Shown: positions 18,479 through 28,386, numbered from the stretch's first letter. The stretch: DNA of 64,000 nucleotides from JAXGPP01 sp964436865 (GCA_964436865.1 CAYTFK010000001.1:1-64000), one strand, 5' to 3'. The notes: a model not told the origin generated them from the sequence alone. Numbers and translations: made by a program.

Positions 18479-19311
18479 ACACGGTCAAGCTGGCTTTGGG
18501 GCAGATGCTGGTGGAAGGAGGCCGGCGCGAGGCGAACCTGCGGCGGGCCGTCGAGATGGCCGGCGAAGCGGCTCGTGACGATTGCCGGATCGTCGTCTTG
18601 CCCGAGTGTCTCGACTTTGGCTGGACGCACCCCAGCGCACGCATGCTGGCCGATCCGATACCGGGACCGACGAGCGGCGCGCTCTGCCAGGCCGCAGCGG
18701 ATCACGGCGTCTATATCGTCGCCGGGATAACCGAACGCGCGGCGGATCGGATTTACAACTCGGCCGTGCTCGTCGACCCGGAAGGTGCGATCCTGGCCGT
18801 GCATCGCAAGATCAACCTGCTCGACATTGAGCAGGACCTGTACGCGATCGGCGACCGGCTGGCAGTGAGCGACACGCCGCTCGGCAAGATCGGCGTGAAC
18901 ATCTGCGCCGACAACTTTCCGGATTCACTGGCGCTGGGGCACGCCCTGGCACGAATGGGCGCGCAGATGCTGCTCTCGCCCTGCGCATGGGCAGTGCCGG
19001 CCGACCATGACCCTGTTCGCGAACCGTACGGCGACCTGTGGAAACGGGCCTATGTTCCCTTGGCACGGCTCTACGAGATGCCCGTCGTCGGTGTGAGCAA
19101 CGTCGGACAAGTGGCCGCCGGTCCGTGGGAAGGGCGGAAGTGCATCGGCTGCTCGATGGCGGTCGGGGGCGACGGGGAGATTCTTGTGCAGGGTTCCTAC
19201 GGTGAATCCGCCGCCGAGCTGATTGCCATCTCCATTCACCCGTCGCCTCGCCTGGCCCGCGGCACGAGTATTGCCGCCATGCTCCGCGAGAAAGGGTACG
19301 ACGGACCGTAG
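18475..19311 (+). CDS. Cytoplasmic carbon-nitrogen hydrolase
   Basis: A 278-residue single-domain nitrilase-superfamily enzyme. The triad is E44 (LPECLDFG), K112 (HRKINLLD) and C144 (NICADNF). There is no signal peptide, in contrast to the related gene upstream. Substrate is probably an amide (omega-amidase or carbamoylputrescine-amidase-like), but the C-A-D context after the nucleophile is not diagnostic. The ATG overlaps the TGA of the DUF1559 gene, so the two are translationally coupled. Confidence 0.88.
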   Translation: MNTVKLALGQMLVEGGRREANLRRAVEMAGEAARDDCRIVVLPECLDFGWTHPSARMLADPIPGPTSGALCQAAADHGVYIVAGITERAADRIYNSAVLVDPEGAILAVHRKINLLDIEQDLYAIGDRLAVSDTPLGKIGVNICADNFPDSLALGHALARMGAQMLLSPCAWAVPADHDPVREPYGDLWKRAYVPLARLYEMPVVGVSNVGQVAAGPWEGRKCIGCSMAVGGDGEILVQGSYGESAAELIAISIHPSPRLARGTSIAAMLREKGYDGP

Positions 19312-19413
19312 ATCGCTGCTGCGGGAGGGGACGCCAACCGGCCAGGCAGCGGTTTCGGAAGGCCCCCTCGCCCACTGGAGACACGGCGCGAAGGCGGTGG
19401 CTATAATGGCGGT

Positions 19414-19887
19414 ATGAGCAGTCCCGCCCTGGCCCCTTCCTCCCCCCGACTCCGCCCCGCCCCGCCAGCGGTTCGCTGGCGAAGCTGGCCGCTGGTTGAG
19501 ACGCCATGGCGGGCGCTTGCAGCCCTGATCGTTCTGGTCGCCATCGCGGTCGCGACGCGATGGGTCACGGGTCAGCCGCACCTGGCCGGTCTGGCCGTCT
19601 CCGCGATTATTCTGGCCGGGTGGAGGTTCTACGTACCCATCTGGTATGAGCTGGACCTGGAGGGAGTGCACCAGACCGTCTTTCGGCGCCGCCGTGTGAT
19701 CCCCTGGACGGCGATCCGCAGTTGCGAAATGGCTGCGGCGGGCGTCCTGCTATTGCCCAACGCCGACGCTGTCCCGCTGGACGCCTGGATCGGCCTTTAT
19801 CTGCCCTGGTCGGGCCGTCGCGAAGAAGTGCTGGCCAACCTGATCTATTATCTGGGCAAACAATCGGACTTCGATGCCCGCGTGTAG
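19414..19887 (+). CDS. Small membrane protein with bacterial PH-like domain
   Basis: A 157-residue protein. A Pro/Arg-rich N-terminus is followed by two membrane segments (about residues 33-48 and 56-74). The C-terminal soluble part (YELDLEGVHQTVFRRRRVIPWTAIRS) resembles the PH-like bPH2 fold seen in many small membrane proteins. Function unknown. It converges with the Ser/Thr kinase gene 16 bases away. The call rests on hydrophobicity and fold resemblance only. Confidence 0.6.
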   Translation: MSSPALAPSSPRLRPAPPAVRWRSWPLVETPWRALAALIVLVAIAVATRWVTGQPHLAGLAVSAIILAGWRFYVPIWYELDLEGVHQTVFRRRRVIPWTAIRSCEMAAAGVLLLPNADAVPLDAWIGLYLPWSGRREEVLANLIYYLGKQSDFDARV

Positions 19888-19903
19888 CGGTGGAAGTGCA
19901 TCG

Positions 19904-21760
19904 TCACTGGCCGCCGCCGGAGCGCTGCGCGGAGGCGCGGCGGCGCCAAACGGCGGCTTCGTCCGGCCGCCCGCCTGCCTCCAGCCTCGCCGCCAATTCG
20001 TCGAGCAGTGCGCCAATCGGCTCCAATTTTCCCGGGGCCTGTAGCGCGGCCTCGAAGGCTTCGGCCGCGCCGTCGAGTTTCCCGAGACTCAGACAGCAGG
20101 TGCCGCGCCACAACTGGGCATGCGGCAGATCGTAGAGCGGGTCAGGCGTTTTGTCGTAGAGCAAGACGGCCCGATCGTAAGCCTCGAGGGCCAGGGCGTG
20201 CTCTCCCATCATCCGTTGACACTCGGCCAGGAGGTATTGCGCATCGCCGTCGTCCGGGTCGAGGCTTGACGCCTCTTGAAAATCCGCGGCAGCCTCGGCG
20301 AGGTTTCCCAGTTCCTTGTGGGCCCGCCCGCGAGTCACCAGGTCGCGGGCGTTCGGTTCGATGGCCAGCGCGCGTGTCAGCGTCTCGACGACATCGGAGA
20401 ACTTTCCCAGATGCCACTGGGCGGCCGCCAGCCGGCTGTGAGCCAATGCACTGGGAGGTCCGGCCCTGATGGCCTCGGTCAACCGCCTCTCGGCTTCTTC
20501 GAACTGGCTGGCTTCAAGCAGTCTCTTTGCCTCATCGAGGACCGGCGAGATGTCGGCAACAGGCGGCGCGGCCGGATCGATGGCCGAGGGGGTTGGAGTG
20601 GACGCGGGCGGGTCGTCGCCGGTCTGCACAACCTCTCTCAGCGGAGGCGATTCCGGCACGACGGTTGCGCCCTCGTGCGTCGAATCATCCGGCTGGATCG
20701 CATCGCCACCCAGGATCAACCAAGCGGCAGCCACCGCGACGGCGACGCCGGCGGGCAGGGCCGCCCAGGGCCAGATGCGCCGTGGCGGCGTTTCGGCCGT
20801 CGCCGCCGACGCATCGCGAAGCGCCTGTGCGAAGGCCCGCGCGCTCGGGTAGCGCCTGCCCGGTTCTGTGGCCGTCGCTCGGCGCAGCACCGCTTGCTCG
20901 GCCGGGGTGACCCCGGAGAAATCGAACTTGCCTTGCAGAATCGCGTGCGTCACCGCGCCGACCGTCTCGACCTCGTAAGGCAGCCGGCCGGTCCGGAGTT
21001 GATAGTAGCTGATGGCCAACGAGTACTGGTCGGTCGATGCGCTTGGCTTGCCGTGTTGCAGGCATTCGGGAGCCTCATAGGCCAGTGTACCGGCGGAGAC
21101 CGTCGTGGAGCGAACGGGTCCCACGATCCGCGCCAGACCGAAATCGCAAACCTGCACCGAGCCGCCCACGAGCATGATGTTCTTGGGTTTGATGTCGCAG
21201 TGCTGTACGCCGACTCGATTCTGTCCGAACGAGTGGATCGGGCTGTTGAGGAAATCGATGGCGGCGGTTGCCCCGTCCATGTAATCGAGCAATTCGCCGG
21301 CGGGAATGCCGGGCAGCCCCTCGGCCAGGCATTCGTCGAGACGGTCGGCGAGAGTCTTGTCGCAGAGTCCCATCTCGATGACGAGTTCCTTCGCGGCAAG
21401 GAAGGACAACGATGCGGTATTCGCAGGCATCGGCTGGGGCGGCGAGGTGGGCAGTGCGCTCAGCTCCGTTTCGACCGGCGTATCATCGAGAATCCGGCCG
21501 TGGATATCCTTGAGCCAGAAGGCGTGGATCGGCACGAGGTTGGCGTGCCGGATCCGCTTGACGTATTCCAGCGCGCGGAACTCGCGCCGACCCTCGCCGC
21601 CGTCGAGGCGGATGATCTTCACGGCGACTTCGGTCTCGCCCGGCCGCACGGCCTTCCAGACCTTGCCGAATCCACCCTCGCCCAGAAACTGCACCAGCCG
21701 CAGACCGGGAATCGGTTCATCACCCTGGGCATAGCTGTAGAAAGCCGTCTGCTCAATCAT
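19904..21760 (-). CDS. Ser/Thr protein kinase with membrane anchor and TPR domain
   Basis: A 618-residue Hanks-type kinase. The glycine loop GEGGFGKVW, the VAVKII lysine, a catalytic loop written H-C-D (D189, CDIKPKN), the DFG of CDFGLAR and an APE (EAPECLQ) are all present, so activity is likely although the usual Arg of HRD is Cys. A membrane segment at about 325-345 (PAGVAVAVAAAWLILG) separates the kinase from five or so TPR units at the C-terminus (about 400-600), which would face the periplasm. The gene overlaps the DUF4384 gene by four bases and belongs to the CHAT operon. Confidence 0.9.
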   Translation of the reverse strand: MIEQTAFYSYAQGDEPIPGLRLVQFLGEGGFGKVWKAVRPGETEVAVKIIRLDGGEGRREFRALEYVKRIRHANLVPIHAFWLKDIHGRILDDTPVETELSALPTSPPQPMPANTASLSFLAAKELVIEMGLCDKTLADRLDECLAEGLPGIPAGELLDYMDGATAAIDFLNSPIHSFGQNRVGVQHCDIKPKNIMLVGGSVQVCDFGLARIVGPVRSTTVSAGTLAYEAPECLQHGKPSASTDQYSLAISYYQLRTGRLPYEVETVGAVTHAILQGKFDFSGVTPAEQAVLRRATATEPGRRYPSARAFAQALRDASAATAETPPRRIWPWAALPAGVAVAVAAAWLILGGDAIQPDDSTHEGATVVPESPPLREVVQTGDDPPASTPTPSAIDPAAPPVADISPVLDEAKRLLEASQFEEAERRLTEAIRAGPPSALAHSRLAAAQWHLGKFSDVVETLTRALAIEPNARDLVTRGRAHKELGNLAEAAADFQEASSLDPDDGDAQYLLAECQRMMGEHALALEAYDRAVLLYDKTPDPLYDLPHAQLWRGTCCLSLGKLDGAAEAFEAALQAPGKLEPIGALLDELAARLEAGGRPDEAAVWRRRASAQRSGGGQ

Positions 21761-22629
21761 GGCGCGGGGGCCCGAGCGCTCGACTTGAGCGGAATGGTGA
21801 CCACCAGATTGGGCACGCGGCCTTCCTCGGCGTCGCGCGACAGGCTGATGTACATGGCCACCGTCCCTTCACCGGCGCTCCGGCCCGGCTCTTCGACGGT
21901 CCCCCGGGTGACGGCACGGCGGCGAACGTCCTCAACCATCTCATCATGACCGGCAGTGCCGGCGACGCCGCGGAACTTGACCACCTGATTGCGCAACTCC
22001 TGTTCGCGTTCCTGAACGGTCTTGATCACGGCCTCGACCGAGGCATTGAGCGACGCTCGCACTTTTGCCTCTTCGGGTGTGTCTTTTTCCGGGGGCTTCG
22101 CCAGGACTTTGATGAGCGTCTGCCGGTCGGCAACGGGCTTCTCGGCGGCGACGACGACAATCTTCTCATCCCCCGGCGGGCTGACGAACTCGAAGAGCCC
22201 GCGCCTGGGGAGCGTAATCGTCTGCCGAGCGGCGACCCGCGGCGGTTCTTCGTTCTCCCGCGGCACGAGCAGGCCCGCCTTCCCGCTGGCTCCCTGATGG
22301 AAGATGTAGACATAGGAATCGGTGAATGGCTGGACGACAAGGCGGATCTGATCGCCGACTTTGAAGCCATAAGCTTTGGGGTCAACCATCTCCTCTTTGC
22401 CGTCCTTGACGAGCACGATCTTGTATTCCAGGGCGACGACCGTCTTCACCGGGTCCTGCCAGCCGACGGCCTCGGCCAGTTTCTCGCCGTTTCCTTCTTC
22501 GAAGTACTCGGCCACCAGATCGCGAAACCGCAACGGCGGTTCGCCGGCCTCGGCCGGCGGCGACAGGGCCAGCAGCGAGCAAACGCCCAACCAGGCAGCA
22601 GCCGTGACTGATGTTCGAGCGATTCCCAT
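21757..22629 (-). CDS. Secreted DUF4384 domain protein
   Basis: A 290-residue protein with a signal peptide (residues 1-28, ending PPAEAG). A DUF4384 domain lies at about 85-175 (FKVGDQIRLVVQPFTDSYVY, then VP and TLP). DUF4384 is often linked to caspase-like, CHAT or kinase genes and may sense or present a ligand; no activity is known. The C-terminal 100 residues contain a charged helix and a beta-rich end. It lies 38 bases after the CHAT gene and overlaps the kinase gene by four bases. Confidence 0.85.
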   Translation of the reverse strand: MGIARTSVTAAAWLGVCSLLALSPPAEAGEPPLRFRDLVAEYFEEGNGEKLAEAVGWQDPVKTVVALEYKIVLVKDGKEEMVDPKAYGFKVGDQIRLVVQPFTDSYVYIFHQGASGKAGLLVPRENEEPPRVAARQTITLPRRGLFEFVSPPGDEKIVVVAAEKPVADRQTLIKVLAKPPEKDTPEEAKVRASLNASVEAVIKTVQEREQELRNQVVKFRGVAGTAGHDEMVEDVRRRAVTRGTVEEPGRSAGEGTVAMYISLSRDAEEGRVPNLVVTIPLKSSARAPAP

Positions 22630-22667
22630 CGGATTGCTCCTTTCGGCTGTAAGAACTACGCATGTGA

Positions 22668-25600
22668 TCAGTGGGGGCCGATCAACTCAAAAGGCGCCCA
22701 GAAGATCGGATCCTGCCACTTGGTTTGGGCGCGCACGCGGCGCTTGGCTTCGTGGAGGGCCGCGGCGTAGTCGGGGGACGATTGATCCGGCTGGCGGGCG
22801 AGCGTCCGGCAGAAATCACCCACCAGGGCCGCTGCCGATTCGTCTTCCACCCGCCAGTTGCTGGCCACGACGCGGCGGCACCCGGCAAGGATAAAGCCCC
22901 GCGACAGCGACCAGACGCCTTCGCCGCGCTGATCGGGACCGCAATTGGTATTGCACGCGCTGAGCACCGCCAATTCGCAGCCATCGAGCTTCAACTGGCA
23001 AATCTCGTCCAGAAGCAGGAAGCCGTCGTCGGATGCGTCGCTCTGCTGCTTGGGGGGCGTTAGCGCCAGCGCCCCGAAGTAGTTGCCGTAGAGTTCATCG
23101 ACCAGGCCGTGGCAGGCAAAGTGCACCATCCGCCGCCCCGGGGCGTGGGAGCGGACGTTGCTTTCGGTCGCTTCAGGGCCTTCGAGCCGCAAACCGGAAA
23201 GCCCCTTCTCTTGAAACACCTCGATTACCAGGCGCGATTCGGCCTCTGTGGCAGGAAGAGGGCCCAGCTCGCCGCCCAACCGGACATAGCGCGAATAGGG
23301 TGACAGTTCGTCCCACACGGTCGAAGAACCGCCGCGCGTGTCAGCCGCCGCGAGCGCCGGGTATTCAGGATTTCCGACCGTCAGCAGCGATTCTTCGGCC
23401 GGGCGTACCGTGCTGCGCTCGGGATCGGCGAGATTGTAGAGCACCGAAGCCGAAGGGCCGTACTGAATGGGCGGACCGACGTCGAGCAGGTACTGCGGCT
23501 CAGCGCCTGGCCGGGTGACCAGCGCCTCGAAGGGGAGCAGAGCCAACCCGCCGTCGGGCACCACGATCAACCGCGTCGCTCGGCCGCTCACGAGGCTCTC
23601 GCGAACCGCCGCCGGGATGAGCAGTTGCCACATGGCGGCCAACCGCCGCGAGGCCGGTTCGCTGATCCGCGTATCGCGAAGCTGTTGCAGAACGCCGTCA
23701 CCACGCTGGTTGACGAGCACGGGCCGGAGCGTGTCGGCCGTGACTGCGCCCGGATCGATCCCCAGTTCACTCGCCACTTGCGCATCGGCCTCCAGCGGCG
23801 ATATTCCGGCCTCGCTGGGGCCAATCGTGAGCACATAACTCGACTGCTCCCCCACCAGGTAGATCAGCATCACCGCGCCAGGATCGCCGACCAGCCGGCG
23901 GCGAAGCTGGCCGAGCCGCAGCGGATTGCCCTGATTGGAAAGCAAGCGGCGGTAGATCGGGCTGGTGCTCCGACGCTGGCTGTAGTGCCGAAACAACTCG
24001 GCGCGGGCGGCGTCCCATTCGCCTTGCAGGGCCGCTCGCTGCTCGCGGCTGGCGGTCGGTGGGAGGTTCTTGTATTGCCGCTCGACGCCGGCGATCTTCC
24101 GCTTCAGTTCACGCTCTTCTTCGAGCAACTGCTCGCGCTCGGCCGCGGGCCGGCCGATCTCCAGGTCGGCATTCAACAGGGCCAACTCCAGTTCGTCGAG
24201 CAGCGATCGGGCACGGCCGCGTTCCACGGCCTCGAACGCCTGGGGGATGTTGCCGCGGCCGGCTTCGAGGGCCACCATCAGTTCGAAGGCATCGCCAAAA
24301 CGGCCGAATGTGCGGGCGCGTTCGAATTCGCCACCCGAAGCCTGCAATCGCTGCTGTTCGGCAAGCTCCATGGCTCGCCTCAGGTCGGCCTCGGCCTCGT
24401 CCGGTTGGCCGCTTTCGATGAGAATTCGCGCCCGCAGCATGTAGCTCTGGTAGCGATCTGCCGGAGCGGTGCCCGCCAGTTCCTGGATCTCGATCGCGCG
24501 GTCGACGAGGGGGCGGGCCTCGTCGCGACGGCCCTGGTTGCGGTAGGCAAGCGCGAGATTGCTGAGGCTGCGGGCGACCTCGGGATGGCGCGGTCCCCAG
24601 TGCTTCTCGCGTGCGCTGAGCGACGACTTGAGCAGTTCCTCGGCCTCGGCATATCGTGCCTGCTCGATCCGCACCAGGGCCAGATTTTCGAGGGTGCCGG
24701 CCAATTGCGGATCGTCGCCGGCGCCCCCGGCACGTTGGATCTTCAGGGCCTCATCATAAAGCGACTCGGCCTCGGCATATCGCTGCTGACGGCTATAGAG
24801 CGCCGCCAGGTTGTTCAGCGTTGCTGCCAGGCCGAGCGACTGCGGATCGGCGCGCTTGCGGTCGATCGCCAGGGCGCGGGCGTAATGCTCTTCTGCGTCG
24901 GCGTAGCGCCCGTGCTCCATCAGCAGCGCGGCCAGATTGCTGAGCGTGCTGGCAATCGCCGGATCGTCGGCCGGAAGCTGTTCGGCGCGGATCGCCAGAG
25001 CACGGCGATAAAGGGGCTCGGCGTCGGCAAAGCGTCCCTGTTCGTGGAACAGCGTGGCGAGATTGTTCACTACCCGGGCCAGTTCGAGACGCTCGTCCCG
25101 GCCACGACCTTCCCAGATCGCCAACGCGCGGCGATAGAGCGTCTCGGCCTCGGCATATCGAGCCTGCTCGGCGCAGAGCGTCGCCCAGTGTTCAATCGAA
25201 GCGGCGATGTCCGGATGATTGGCCGGCAGACGTCTCTCGCGGATCGACAGCGCCCGCTGTTGGGTCGCCTCAGCCTCCGCATAACGCCCCACAGCGCCCT
25301 GCAGCCGGGCCAGGCTCTCCAGATCCCGGGCGACGACCGGGTGCTCGGGGCCAAAGTCCCGCTCATCGACGGTCAGGCACCAGCGATGCAATTCCTCGGA
25401 TGCCTGGAACCGCGCGAGCGCCTGCAGGGCCTGGGCCTGCTTGAGCACCGCCTCCGCGAGCAGCCCGCGCTGGCCGCGGAGCGGGCCGTCGGGAGCTTCA
25501 GCCAGCGCCCGAAGCCGGCCCGCCGTGCCGAGCGCGTCGTCATAGCGCCCGGCGTCCATTTCGTGATGGAACTGCTGGAAGAGGCGTCGATATTCGTCAG

Positions 25601-25682
25601 GCCCTAGAGCGCACACCGAGAGCGTTGCCGCGGCAAGGGCGGCGGATGCGAGCATGACCCAAGCCGCGCGTCGCATAGCCAT
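22668..25682 (-). CDS. CHAT domain protease-like protein with TPR array
   Basis: About 1004 residues. The start is one of two ATGs (25682 or 25676), both giving a signal-peptide-like N-terminus (RRAAWVMLASAALAAATL). Residues 40-500 are a long tetratricopeptide array with 42-residue units of the kinesin-light-chain type (AEALYRRALAI variants, at least nine). A coiled linker follows, then a C-terminal CHAT domain with the caspase-like dyad His858 (HFACHG) and Cys910 (LSACNT). CHAT proteins are clan CD peptidases; fused TPRs recruit targets. It heads an operon with DUF4384 and kinase genes, suggesting a regulated proteolytic signalling unit. Activity is predicted, not shown. Confidence 0.9.
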   Translation of the reverse strand: MAMRRAAWVMLASAALAAATLSVCALGPDEYRRLFQQFHHEMDAGRYDDALGTAGRLRALAEAPDGPLRGQRGLLAEAVLKQAQALQALARFQASEELHRWCLTVDERDFGPEHPVVARDLESLARLQGAVGRYAEAEATQQRALSIRERRLPANHPDIAASIEHWATLCAEQARYAEAETLYRRALAIWEGRGRDERLELARVVNNLATLFHEQGRFADAEPLYRRALAIRAEQLPADDPAIASTLSNLAALLMEHGRYADAEEHYARALAIDRKRADPQSLGLAATLNNLAALYSRQQRYAEAESLYDEALKIQRAGGAGDDPQLAGTLENLALVRIEQARYAEAEELLKSSLSAREKHWGPRHPEVARSLSNLALAYRNQGRRDEARPLVDRAIEIQELAGTAPADRYQSYMLRARILIESGQPDEAEADLRRAMELAEQQRLQASGGEFERARTFGRFGDAFELMVALEAGRGNIPQAFEAVERGRARSLLDELELALLNADLEIGRPAAEREQLLEEERELKRKIAGVERQYKNLPPTASREQRAALQGEWDAARAELFRHYSQRRSTSPIYRRLLSNQGNPLRLGQLRRRLVGDPGAVMLIYLVGEQSSYVLTIGPSEAGISPLEADAQVASELGIDPGAVTADTLRPVLVNQRGDGVLQQLRDTRISEPASRRLAAMWQLLIPAAVRESLVSGRATRLIVVPDGGLALLPFEALVTRPGAEPQYLLDVGPPIQYGPSASVLYNLADPERSTVRPAEESLLTVGNPEYPALAAADTRGGSSTVWDELSPYSRYVRLGGELGPLPATEAESRLVIEVFQEKGLSGLRLEGPEATESNVRSHAPGRRMVHFACHGLVDELYGNYFGALALTPPKQQSDASDDGFLLLDEICQLKLDGCELAVLSACNTNCGPDQRGEGVWSLSRGFILAGCRRVVASNWRVEDESAAALVGDFCRTLARQPDQSSPDYAAALHEAKRRVRAQTKWQDPIFWAPFELIGPH

Positions 25683-25889
25683 CCGGCGTTCTGCCGGCTC
25701 GTCGGTCCGTGAGAGGGTTGGCAGATCGGTCCCAGCTAACGTTTGTATTGTCTCGCCCGAAGAATGGGAGGCAACTCCCCCTGAAGTGTTATAGCAACGT
25801 CTGGCAAACAGCCTCTGCCGGAGGACAAGCCCCAAGATTTCCGCTGCCGGTCTTCTCGCCACGGAATCGCCACCAGTCTTTCTGGGGTG

Positions 25890-25920
25890 TTGACAACAAA
25901 CCTCCCAGACTGCCTAGAAT
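25890..25920 (+). promoter_or_regulatory. Sigma70-type promoter upstream of the secreted Gly-rich protein
   Basis: TTGACA (25890-25895) and TAGAAT (25915-25920) with a 19-base spacer, giving a leader of about 80 bases. It sits in the 326-base divergent gap (25683-26008) between the CHAT gene and the gene at 26009; nothing else recognisable was seen there. Confidence 0.55.
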
Positions 25921-26008
25921 ATCCGCGGCTGAGGGCAGTGATCGGCTGCCGAGCCGCCGAAGTCCTTTGCACACTTGTGACGCGCACCTTGGATACAGGA
26001 GTCGAGCG

Positions 26009-26755
26009 GTGAGACTACAGCATCTTTGCAGCCGTCGGTTGGTGGTCGTGATGACCGCCGGATTCGTCTGGTGGTCGATGGCACCAGCGGTCGCCCAGCA
26101 GCGCGACATCGCAACCGTGGAAGAGGACGCCCAAGCGCCGCCCGGCGATCTCTTGGCCCTGCCGGGGATCACCGGGATTCAGACGGTCCACCTGAGACGC
26201 GACGGCACGTTGGCGGGCCGAGTGAGCCTTCTTGACGCGACGGGCGCCTTCGATGGCGTGGCGGCCAAGATCAAGTTCGTCGGACAGACCACCGCGAGCG
26301 CCGAGTCGGACAGCAATGGCGACTATGAGGTCGCCGATCTGAAGCCGGGCATCTACGCCGTGCTCGCGGCCGGAGAGAAGAAGGCGGTTGTCTCAACCGT
26401 GCGCGTGCTGCCGTTCGATGAAAACGCGCCGGAGGATCAGCAGTTGCTTGAACTGCCGCTGGTACTGTCGACGGAATCGCCTTTCGTGCAACAACTGATG
26501 GCATGCGCGGGGGTGTGGGGCGACGGTGCTTTCGGCCCGGCCGCCTTTGGCCCGGGCATGGCGCCCATGCCGATGGCGCCGGCCCCGTTCGGTGCGGCGC
26601 CGGCAGGGTTCGGTGGCGGTGCGATCGGAGGGGGCATCGGAATCGGCCCCGCACTCGGCATCGGTGCGGCAGCGGCCGGGATCGGCGTCGGCACCGCACT
26701 GAGTGACGACAATGACGGAGGCACGCCGCCGCCCGCCACGCCTTTTGAACCGTGA
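26009..26755 (+). CDS. Secreted carboxypeptidase-regulatory-like protein with Gly-rich tail
   Basis: A 248-residue protein starting at a GTG preceded by AGGAG seven bases away. A signal peptide (residues 1-30, ending APAVAQQ) is followed by a carboxypeptidase-regulatory-like beta-sandwich (about 58-145; GRVSLLDATGAFDGVAAKI and a DSNGDYEVADLKPGIY block). The last 80 residues are Gly/Ala/Pro-rich (GAAPAGFGGGAIGGG) and may be membrane-active or a surface linker. Function unknown. It is divergent from the CHAT operon and convergent with the kinase gene at 26801. Confidence 0.75.
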   Translation: MRLQHLCSRRLVVVMTAGFVWWSMAPAVAQQRDIATVEEDAQAPPGDLLALPGITGIQTVHLRRDGTLAGRVSLLDATGAFDGVAAKIKFVGQTTASAESDSNGDYEVADLKPGIYAVLAAGEKKAVVSTVRVLPFDENAPEDQQLLELPLVLSTESPFVQQLMACAGVWGDGAFGPAAFGPGMAPMPMAPAPFGAAPAGFGGGAIGGGIGIGPALGIGAAAAGIGVGTALSDDNDGGTPPPATPFEP

Positions 26756-26800
26756 CCGCTCGGTAGTGGCTCGAGAGCCGCCGCGACAGCGCTGTGAAGA

Positions 26801-28246
26801 TCATGTCGGCCGGCGCTGGCGGCGGAGAAGCTTCGCGAGCCAGCGGCCGATCGAACTCGGTCGCTGTGTCGCGATTTGCCGGCCAGCGATGTATTGCTCG
26901 AGGTCAGTGGCCAGTTCGGCCGCCGTCGCGTAACGGTCAGCAGGCGCCTTGCTCATGGCTTTCCGGCAGATCGTCTCCAAATCCGGATGGATGCCGGGAA
27001 CCAGCTTCCGAATCGCTGGGGGCTCTTCCGTGGGCACCTTGACGAGGACCACGGCCGCGCGGCCTTCAAACGGCGGGCGTCCGGTGAGGAGTTCATAGAG
27101 TACTGCCCCGAGCGAGTAAACATCGCTGGCCGGGCCGATCTCGCGGATCTGACCGCGGGCTTGTTCGGGCGACATGTAAGCCGGGGTGCCGGCGATGTCT
27201 CCAGTGTGCGTAAGCTTGATCCCCCCGCCGATCAACTCCTTGGCGAGCCCGAAATCCATCAGCACCGGTTCGCCGGATGCGGCATCGATCATCACATTAC
27301 TGGGCTTGATATCGCGGTGAATGATGCCTCGCTCGTGGGCATGCTGGACTGCGCGGGCGATTTTGGCCGCCAGCTCCGCCGCTTTCTCGGGAGCTACGCG
27401 TCGATGGGGCCGGTAGTGAAGCGTCTTCCCGGCGATGTACTTCAGCACGATGAACATCCGCTCCCGGTCCTCTCCCACTTCGTAGACCGGGCAGATATTC
27501 GGGTGGCGAAGCCGTGAGGCGGTCCGCGCCTCGCGCAGGAACCGCTCGCGTTCAACGTCGCTCTGGAACGCGCCGCGCCGCGGCCGCTTGATGGCCACCC
27601 ATTCGCCCGACTGTTCATCGATCGCCTTGTAGACCGCGCCGCATCCCCCTTCACCGATCCGCTCGACCAGTCTGAAACGGCCCAGCCGCACCTGCCCGGC
27701 GTCAGTCGAAGAAGCCGATCTGCCGGACTCCGGCGCGGCTGTCTCCGTGCCGGCCGCTTCGATCGGGGAGCGAGTCAGTTCGGCGTCCACCTCGGCCAAT
27801 CGACGCTCGAGCGCGCCGGTGCGGCCGGGAAATCGCTGCAAGAACGACTCGTGATTCGGGCGGTCTCCCCAACGCTGCCGCGCGCGGTATTCCTGGATGA
27901 TCAGCATTTCGGGCAGTTGTTCGACCGCACCGAGTTCCGGAAACTCGCGCACATAGTCGTCGAGCAACCACCCGGCGGCCGGATGGTCGGACCGCTCAGG
28001 CGCTTCGCGGCGCGTCGAGGGCGCCTCGGTCCGGGTTTCTGCACAATGGTGGGCGTGGCCCCAGCGATATGGCAAGTCGACGGCCACCAGCTCGACGAGA
28101 AGCTTGCGCCGCTCGGCAGCCGACAGTTGCCCTGCCTGCACGAGCCATTCGCCGATCATCGGCACGTGACCCGACTTCCAGGCAGCCTCGTACCGGTCGC
28201 ACAGGCCATCGATCCAGTCTTCAGCCCGGGTCGTATCGCCGCTCAT
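26801..28246 (-). CDS. Ser/Thr protein kinase with long N-terminal regulatory region
   Basis: A 481-residue Hanks-type kinase. The ATG at 28246 is chosen because GAGGAG lies seven bases upstream; earlier in-frame starts lack this. Residues 1-185 form a helical region with short repeated blocks of the type found before planctomycete kinases (GEWLVQAGQLS, YRARQRWGDRPNHESF). The kinase domain (about 192-455) has GEGGCGAVY, VAIKRP, IIHRDIKPSNV, DFGLAKE and a complete APE-like MSPEQA. A basic tail (RQRRPT) ends the protein and no membrane segment is seen. It may act with the cyclase and GAF genes upstream on the same strand. Confidence 0.92.
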   Translation of the reverse strand: MSGDTTRAEDWIDGLCDRYEAAWKSGHVPMIGEWLVQAGQLSAAERRKLLVELVAVDLPYRWGHAHHCAETRTEAPSTRREAPERSDHPAAGWLLDDYVREFPELGAVEQLPEMLIIQEYRARQRWGDRPNHESFLQRFPGRTGALERRLAEVDAELTRSPIEAAGTETAAPESGRSASSTDAGQVRLGRFRLVERIGEGGCGAVYKAIDEQSGEWVAIKRPRRGAFQSDVERERFLREARTASRLRHPNICPVYEVGEDRERMFIVLKYIAGKTLHYRPHRRVAPEKAAELAAKIARAVQHAHERGIIHRDIKPSNVMIDAASGEPVLMDFGLAKELIGGGIKLTHTGDIAGTPAYMSPEQARGQIREIGPASDVYSLGAVLYELLTGRPPFEGRAAVVLVKVPTEEPPAIRKLVPGIHPDLETICRKAMSKAPADRYATAAELATDLEQYIAGRQIATQRPSSIGRWLAKLLRRQRRPT

Positions 28247-28386
28247 GAGCCGCTCCTCACCCGATGCGCCGAATCCGGCCAGACGCGATTGGGACATGAG
28301 GGGTGGGAACAAGGTCTGGCGGGACCCGCCTTTCATCTATCTCATCCTACTCCGCTGCGGCGGCTACCGGAACTCCCGGAAAGGGC

